Translations under genes and position numbers: made by a program | Notes under the pieces: model-generated | Told to the model about the DNA's origin: nothing | The model's database searches: none | Seen by the model: the letters and a program-made list of their open reading frames with translations, nothing else | From: WVYX01 sp039592335 | GTDB taxonomy: Bacteria; Gemmatimonadota; Gemmatimonadetes; Gemmatimonadales; GWC2-71-9 | Assembly: GCA_039592335.1 (NCBI GenBank) | Contig: JBDHBX010000018.1 | Coordinates: 62,001-126,000 of the forward strand | DNA: 64,000 nt | Reading direction: 5' to 3' | In this document: positions 60,349 to 64,000 of the stretch, one piece after another | Position numbering within the stretch: the first letter of the stretch is position 1 | Layout of the letters: each line of letters opens with the position of its first letter

Positions 60349-61742
60349 TGTACTCTCTGCGCCGCACGCTCGCCGTGCGGTTTTCCCTCACAATCTTCTT
60401 CGCCCTCCTCCTGATAGCCTTGTGGGCGTACCTGGGCGCACAGCGCATCCTGCGTGAAGAACTCGACCGCGGGCTCGCCGCGTCGGCCCACATCGAGTCG
60501 GACGCGCTCGCGGCGGGGTACCCCATCGCCCAGCACTCCGAACCCGCGGACGTCGGCGAGTTCGTCGAGACCGTGAACCGCTTCGTAGTGGTGCGGGACA
60601 CGAGGGGTGGGGTCGTGTCCGCCAACACCCCGCTCGCCACGAACCTCCCACTCGACACGGCGAGCTTCGCACGGGCCGTGACGGGTCGGCCCGTGTGGGT
60701 CACCCAGGAGTGGGGCGATCACAGGGTCCGGTGCTTCTACTGGGCAGCGCAGATCAGGGACCATGCGCAGCAGGTGGTCATCCAGGTGGGCGCCTCGCTG
60801 AGTCCGCTGGCCGCGGCCAACCGCGAGGTACTGTTCCTGCTGCTCGGTACGGTCCTGCTCGGGACCGTCGCAAGCTGGCTGGGGGCGGGATGGCTCGCTG
60901 GATCGAGCGTGGCGCCGGTAGAAGAGATCACCTTCCAAGCGAGCCGGATCGGACCGGCACAGACCGGCCAGCGCATCACCGAGCACGCAGACGTCCAAGA
61001 GTTCGCCGGGCTGATCGCGGTGCTGAACGGGATGCTGGACCGGCTCGACCGGGCCTTCGAGACGCAGCGTCGCATGATCGCCGACGCAGGCCATGACCTC
61101 AAGACGCCGCTCACCGCCATGCACGGCGAACTCGAGGTCGCCTTGCGCGGTGAGCGGCACCCCGCCGAGTACCGGGCGATCCTCACATCCGTGCTCGAAG
61201 AGGTGGACCATCTCGTTTCGCTGAGTAACTCGCTCGTGCTGCTGGCACGCCTCGATACCGGCACCCTGACACCCGAACGCATCGAGCGCGACGTGGCCGC
61301 CTTGGCGGAGCGCGCGGCGGGCAAGGCGCGGGCGCGAGCCGGCGAGCGGAAGATCAGCTTCTCGAATACCGGCCACGAGGCGGTCGCGCGGGTCGACGCT
61401 CAGATGATCGGGGTCGTACTGGATCACCTGCTCGACAACGGCATCAAACACACGCCGGAACGAAGCAGGGTGTTCCTGAGTGTGGCCGCAGACGACTCGT
61501 TGATCACCGTGCGGGTCGAGGACGACGGTCCGGGGATGGACGACGAGTCGCTACCGCACCTGTTTGAGCGGTTCTACCGCAGCGACGCGGCACGGAGCCG
61601 CGGCGGCGTGGCCGGGCTCGGCCTCACCATCGTCACGGCCATCGTGGCGGCACATGGAGGCACCATCGAGGCCGACAGAAGCACCCATGGGGGCCTGGGG
61701 ATCACCGTGCGGCTTCCCCGTGCCACCGCCGCTGCATCCTGA
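60348..61742 (+). CDS. membrane sensor histidine kinase of the OmpR-type pair
   Basis: 464 residues. Helix 1 (LTIFFALLLIALWAYLGAQR), a periplasmic sensor of about 130 residues, helix 2 (LFLLLGTVLLGTVASWLGAG), HAMP (SSVAPVEEITFQASRIGP), HisKA with ADAGHDLKTPLTAMHGEL, and HATPase with LLDNGIKHTP and GVAGLGLTIVTAIVAAHGG. The architecture resembles CusS/heavy-metal or envelope-sensing kinases. Overlaps the regulator gene by 1 base (TGATG). Confidence 0.95.
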   Translation: MYSLRRTLAVRFSLTIFFALLLIALWAYLGAQRILREELDRGLAASAHIESDALAAGYPIAQHSEPADVGEFVETVNRFVVVRDTRGGVVSANTPLATNLPLDTASFARAVTGRPVWVTQEWGDHRVRCFYWAAQIRDHAQQVVIQVGASLSPLAAANREVLFLLLGTVLLGTVASWLGAGWLAGSSVAPVEEITFQASRIGPAQTGQRITEHADVQEFAGLIAVLNGMLDRLDRAFETQRRMIADAGHDLKTPLTAMHGELEVALRGERHPAEYRAILTSVLEEVDHLVSLSNSLVLLARLDTGTLTPERIERDVAALAERAAGKARARAGERKISFSNTGHEAVARVDAQMIGVVLDHLLDNGIKHTPERSRVFLSVAADDSLITVRVEDDGPGMDDESLPHLFERFYRSDAARSRGGVAGLGLTIVTAIVAAHGGTIEADRSTHGGLGITVRLPRATAAAS

Positions 61743-61749
61743 GTCCTTT

Positions 61750-61815
61750 TCCAGCGATTCTTCACACTCGCTCCACGGCTCCTTCACGCCGGGTTACGGC
61801 TCGCTTCATAGAGCC
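61750..61815. promoter_or_regulatory. six tandem 11-bp direct repeats (candidate OmpR/PhoB-type operator array)
   Basis: Starting at 61750 there is a T(T/C)CA(C/G/T)-like element every 11 bases: TCCAG (61750), TTCAC (61761), TCCAC (61772), TTCAC (61783), TTACG (61794), TTCAT (61805). Several units also end in C. The array lies 8 bases after the kinase stop and 39 bases before the DUF2892 start. Confidence 0.6.
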
Positions 61816-61853
61816 CGGCCGATCTTGCGGCGAGCACGGGAGGCCAGGGAACG

Positions 61854-62075
61854 ATGCGCACCAACGTGGGGAAGGCGGACGCGGTGATTCGGGGGAGCTT
61901 GGCGGTGGCGTTCCTCCTGGTGGCCGTGATCATGAATCAGGAACCGATCGTGTCGCTGGGCGCGGCCCTGTGCGCGATCCTCTTCGCTGCGACTGCCCTG
62001 ACGCGGCACTGTCCCTTGTACGAGCTGTTTGGTCGTAGCACGCGCGCTCACCAGTCACACCCGCAACATCGCTAG
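61854..62075 (+). CDS. DUF2892 small membrane protein
   Basis: 73 residues with two membrane helices (VIRGSLAVAFLLVAVIMNQE; SLGAALCAILFAATALTRHC). The start MRTNVGKADAVIRG and the RHCPLYELFG end match the DUF2892/YgaP C-terminal membrane domain, whose CPLY Cys is conserved. Linked elsewhere to sulfur/redox handling. It lies just after the 11-bp repeat array. Confidence 0.8.
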   Translation: MRTNVGKADAVIRGSLAVAFLLVAVIMNQEPIVSLGAALCAILFAATALTRHCPLYELFGRSTRAHQSHPQHR

Positions 62076-62083
62076 CGTCGAGT

Positions 62084-62185
62084 ACCATCAACGTCGACCG
62101 CTTCCAGGCCAATGCGGCTGGCGCGGGCTACGTGGTGCATCGTAATTTGAGGCTGCTGTTCGAAGGCAATCCGACGGCGTTCTAG
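62084..62185 (+). pseudogene. short remnant, possibly of a porin-like barrel C-terminus
   Basis: A 33-codon open stretch without a start codon ends in TAG (62183-62185): TINVDRFQANAAGAGYVVHR, NLRLLFEGNPTAF. Alternating hydrophobic pattern and final aromatic residue resemble the last two strands of a porin. Too short for a firm call. Confidence 0.35.
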
Positions 62186-62203
62186 CGATTCTTGGAGGGG
62201 TTC

Positions 62204-62584
62204 ATGCAGCGAACACTTGGTCGGTTGGCACTGGCGGCTTGCGCACTCTTGCTGTGGAGCACGGCGGCAGCCCAGGAAACCCCCGAAGCCGTGACGCCGG
62301 AGGCGGTCTCCCAGGGCGAGAGCCTGTTCAAGGGAGCGGGATTGTGTTCGGCGTGCCACGGGGCGAACGCGAAAGGAATCCCGAACCTGGGCGCCGACCT
62401 CACCGACGACGAATGGCAGCACAGTGACGGCACCTTCGAGGGCATTCTCAAGTCGATCGTCGGGGGAATCAGCTCCGACAAGTCGTCCTCGGGCACCGTA
62501 ATGCCGCCCAATGGCGGAAGCGCACTATCCGATGAGCAGCTCGAGGCGGTGGCGGCCTACGTGTGGAGCTTGAGTCACGGATAG
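62204..62584 (+). CDS. small periplasmic c-type cytochrome 1
   Basis: 126 residues. Signal peptide (LGRLALAACALLLWSTAAAQ), then a single-heme cytochrome c with CSACH (heme) and Met ligand candidate in GTVMPPNGGSALSDEQLEAV. The LFKGAGLCSACHGANAKG pattern matches soluble electron carriers. It could feed the ba3 oxidase at 55.1 kb. GGAGG with 5-base spacing before ATG 62204. Confidence 0.9.
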   Translation: MQRTLGRLALAACALLLWSTAAAQETPEAVTPEAVSQGESLFKGAGLCSACHGANAKGIPNLGADLTDDEWQHSDGTFEGILKSIVGGISSDKSSSGTVMPPNGGSALSDEQLEAVAAYVWSLSHG

Positions 62585-62657
62585 TACCGGCGTGTGGGAG
62601 CGCACCCCTTCACAACCGGTCACCCACTCGCGTAGTTTGTAGCCTGTTACAGCAGGG

Positions 62658-62676
62658 GCGGGCGGCAGCCGCCCGC
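62658..62676. terminator. hairpin between the two cytochrome genes
   Basis: GCGGGCGGC and GCCGCCCGC are exact complements around one A, giving a strong stem. It may terminate or attenuate transcription between the genes. Confidence 0.45.
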
Positions 62677-62728
62677 GCCGAGCACATACGGCACCTGTCA
62701 ACGACAACTGCAGGAGTGAACAACACCG

Positions 62729-63151
62729 ATGAAGATCCGGACTAGTGCGTTTCTGATGATGGTGGCGATGGCCTTCGGGTGCGGCGGCGGTGAGGGCGCC
62801 CCGGCCGAGGAAGCAGCGGAGAGCATGCCCGCCATGGAGGCGGCTCCGGTACAGGCTCCGACGGGTGAGGTCGACGCCGCGCTAGCGAGCGAGGGTGAGA
62901 CCGCCTTCCAGCAGAAGGGCTGCGTGGGCTGCCACACGGTGGGCGGCGGCAAGCTCACCGGTCCCGACCTCCAGGGTGTGACCGATCGCCGCGAGTACGA
63001 GTGGTTCATGGCGATGGTGCTCAAGCCCGACTCCATGCTGCAGAACGACGAGGCGGCGAAGCAGATGCTCGCCGAGTACATGACCCCGATGGTGTACATG
63101 GGTACGACGGAGCAGGAGGCGCGGGCGATCTACGAGTACCTGCGCCCTTAG
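62729..63151 (+). CDS. lipoprotein c-type cytochrome 2
   Basis: 140 residues. Lipoprotein signal AFLMMVAMAFGC, a Gly/Ala/Glu-rich linker to residue 50, then a single-heme domain with CVGCH and Met ligand candidates in the PDSMLQNDEAAKQMLAEYMT region. Membrane-anchored electron carrier; the linker lets the heme reach partners. Similar proteins accompany B-type oxidases. AGGAG is about 12 bases upstream. Confidence 0.88.
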   Translation: MKIRTSAFLMMVAMAFGCGGGEGAPAEEAAESMPAMEAAPVQAPTGEVDAALASEGETAFQQKGCVGCHTVGGGKLTGPDLQGVTDRREYEWFMAMVLKPDSMLQNDEAAKQMLAEYMTPMVYMGTTEQEARAIYEYLRP

Positions 63152-63167
63152 GGTAGGTACATCAGAC

Positions 63168-63195
63168 ACGCGGCGGGCCTGCGAGCCCGCCGCGT
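63168..63195. terminator. terminator after cytochrome 2
   Basis: ACGCGGCGGGC (63168-63178) and GCCCGCCGCGT (63185-63195) are perfect 11-bp complements with a 6-base loop, between convergent genes. Confidence 0.8.
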
Positions 63196-63204
63196 CAGCA
63201 ACAC

Positions 63205-63642
63205 CTAGGTCGGTCTGCCTCCACGCCGCTCATCACTGAGCACGTCCCCGACCGTGGTCTCCTCGAAGAACGTCGAGATCGCCTCGGACGCGTCCTTCCA
63301 GCGGTGGTGGACCGGGCAGGGATCGGCGCCGTCGCACTCCGGGCGTCCCATCAGGCAGCGCCGGTCCGGACCCACCCCGATGTTGTCGAACAGCGAAACT
63401 ACCCGCAGCAGGGTGAGGTCCTGGGACCGCATGGCCAGCTTGAACCCTCCCTTCTTGCCCCGCGACGAGTCGAGGATACCGGCTCGCACCAGGTCATGGA
63501 GGATCTTTCCCAGGTAGTTCCGGGGCACGCCGATCTGCTCGGCCAGGTCGCTGGCCCGCATCGACTGATTCTCGGGCTGGCGGGCCAGGCATACCACCGC
63601 ACGCAGCGCGTACTCAGCGGTTCCGGAGAGCACGATCGCCAC
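63205..63642 (-). CDS. Rrf2-family regulator with three-cysteine cluster motif
   Basis: 145 residues from GTG 63642. Winged-helix DNA-binding N-terminus (GTAEYALRAVVCLARQPENQ, VPRNYLGKILHDLVRAGILD, GKKGGFKLA) followed by the Cys motif CLMGRPECDGADPC, the IscR/NsrR-type spacing that binds a [2Fe-2S] or [4Fe-4S] cluster. It senses NO, O2 or iron-sulfur status. A site for it may be the AT-rich dyad at 63675. Confidence 0.9.
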   Translation of the reverse strand: MAIVLSGTAEYALRAVVCLARQPENQSMRASDLAEQIGVPRNYLGKILHDLVRAGILDSSRGKKGGFKLAMRSQDLTLLRVVSLFDNIGVGPDRRCLMGRPECDGADPCPVHHRWKDASEAISTFFEETTVGDVLSDERRGGRPT

Positions 63643-63674
63643 CTCGCTGCTACGGGAAGGAAATCACCATAACC

Positions 63675-63697
63675 TCATGATAATATTGCTATTATGA
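63675..63697. promoter_or_regulatory. AT-rich dyad, possible Rrf2 operator and divergent promoter
   Basis: TCATGATAAT (63675-63684) and ATTATGA (63691-63697) form an imperfect inverted repeat around ATTGCT. It is the most AT-rich spot in the window, lies between the Rrf2 gene and the next gene, and overlaps that gene's ATG. TAATAT at 63681-63686 could be a leaderless -10 for it. Confidence 0.45.
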
Positions 63698-64000
63698 CCT
63701 CGGCAAGGTCCCCACGAGTATCCGTACTGCTGCCGTGCCGCAACGCGGCCGGGACGCTGGACGAGGCGTTGGCATCCCTGGCGGCACAGACGTTCACGGA
63801 CTTCGAGGTCATCGCCGTGGACGACGGGTCCGATGACGCCACCCCCGACTCTCTCGCCAACTGGGCCCGGCGGGACCCACGCATCCACAGCGATCGTACA
63901 CATACCCGGGGGATCGTCGCGGCCCTTTGCACGGCGGCAGAACGCGCGCAAGGCGAGCTGCTCGCGCGGATGGATGCCGACGACATTGCGATGCCCAAGC
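63694..64000 (+). CDS. GT2 family glycosyltransferase, N-terminal fragment (runs off the window)
   Basis: The first 102 codons of a glycosyltransferase on the plus strand, cut by the window end. VSVLLPCRNAAGTLDEALAS, LAAQTFTDFEVIAVDDGSDD and LLARMDADDIAMP are the nucleotide-sugar binding start and DxD metal site of GT2. Target sugar unknown. The ATG at 63694 has no Shine-Dalgarno and may be leaderless. Confidence 0.9.
   Translation, partial: MTSARSPRVSVLLPCRNAAGTLDEALASLAAQTFTDFEVIAVDDGSDDATPDSLANWARRDPRIHSDRTHTRGIVAALCTAAERAQGELLARMDADDIAMPK

Noticed and set aside
1..64000. CRISPR arrays, transposases, integrases, tRNA or rRNA genes
   Set aside because: I saw no regularly spaced repeats with spacers, no DDE/tyrosine recombinase motifs and no structural RNA signatures.

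Overview
This is a 64 kb stretch of very GC-rich bacterial DNA, almost all protein coding, with short intergenic gaps, many GTG/TTG starts and chains of 4-base stop/start overlaps. The gene content (many lipoproteins, ECF sigma/anti-sigma pairs, TPR-CHAT proteins, DUF3179, hybrid histidine kinases, a ba3-type oxidase) looks like a member of the Gemmatimonadota or a nearby soil/sediment phylum. That placement is an inference from gene style; there is no rRNA or other phylogenetic marker here apart from a gyrA fragment and an EF-G2 paralogue. I saw no tRNA, rRNA, CRISPR array, transposase or integrase.

Layout. 0-9 kb: 5' end of gyrA (minus), a zinc-type quinone oxidoreductase, a large secreted Ig-like/PD40 protein, a lysine-rich histone-H1-like protein, a fused pair of gene remnants (GH15 C-terminus and SnoaL-like C-terminus), then two amidohydrolase lipoproteins. 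8.1-15 kb: a NicO/UreH-type metal transporter divergent from selD. selD has an in-frame TGA at the catalytic position, followed by a hairpin that fits a bacterial SECIS, so it encodes a selenoprotein and the first quarter of it is easily missed. After selD come an RNase H-fold protein, dCMP deaminase, zinc-ribbon protein, isopropylmalate/isocitrate dehydrogenase-family enzyme and thiolase. 15-19.6 kb: an operon of DUF2231 protein, lipoprotein, geranylgeranyl-reductase-like flavoprotein, squalene/phytoene synthase, thyA and folA. 19.8-23.6 kb: a tight four-gene operon of two D-Ala-D-Ala-ligase-like ATP-grasp enzymes, a GNAT acetyltransferase and a lysine 2,3-aminomutase, a candidate biosynthetic pathway for a beta-lysine-containing small molecule.

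23.6-32.2 kb is a distinct block bounded by a near-identical 40-bp direct repeat (end of kamA plus its terminator on the left, a displaced copy on the right). It holds two lipoproteins that share duplicated promoter/signal-peptide DNA but have unrelated mature parts, an ECF sigma factor, an anti-sigma protein, a 1078-residue exported TPR-CHAT protein whose usual catalytic His is Phe, and a third lipoprotein whose C-terminal domain matches that of the first. That shared domain is one I do not recognise.

32.2-52.6 kb: an EF-G2-type GTPase, two SDRs, a succinate-semialdehyde dehydrogenase, an aldo/keto reductase, a GT2 glycosyltransferase, a cation/proton antiporter, two DUF3179 proteins around a DoxX-like protein with a beta-barrel protein, a 1124-residue hybrid histidine kinase, a prolyl oligopeptidase and a beta-CASP metallo-beta-lactamase. 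52.6-64 kb looks like a respiration/stress region: universal stress protein, CBS-domain protein, a three-gene ba3-type cytochrome oxidase, two ZIP metal transporters, a GAF histidine kinase, an OmpR-type two-component pair, a DUF2892 protein, two small c-type cytochromes, a cysteine-bearing Rrf2 regulator and the start of a GT2 glycosyltransferase. Just downstream of the two-component genes lies an array of six 11-bp units of the kind bound by OmpR/PhoB-family regulators. This suggests that the pair controls the adjacent DUF2892/cytochrome genes.
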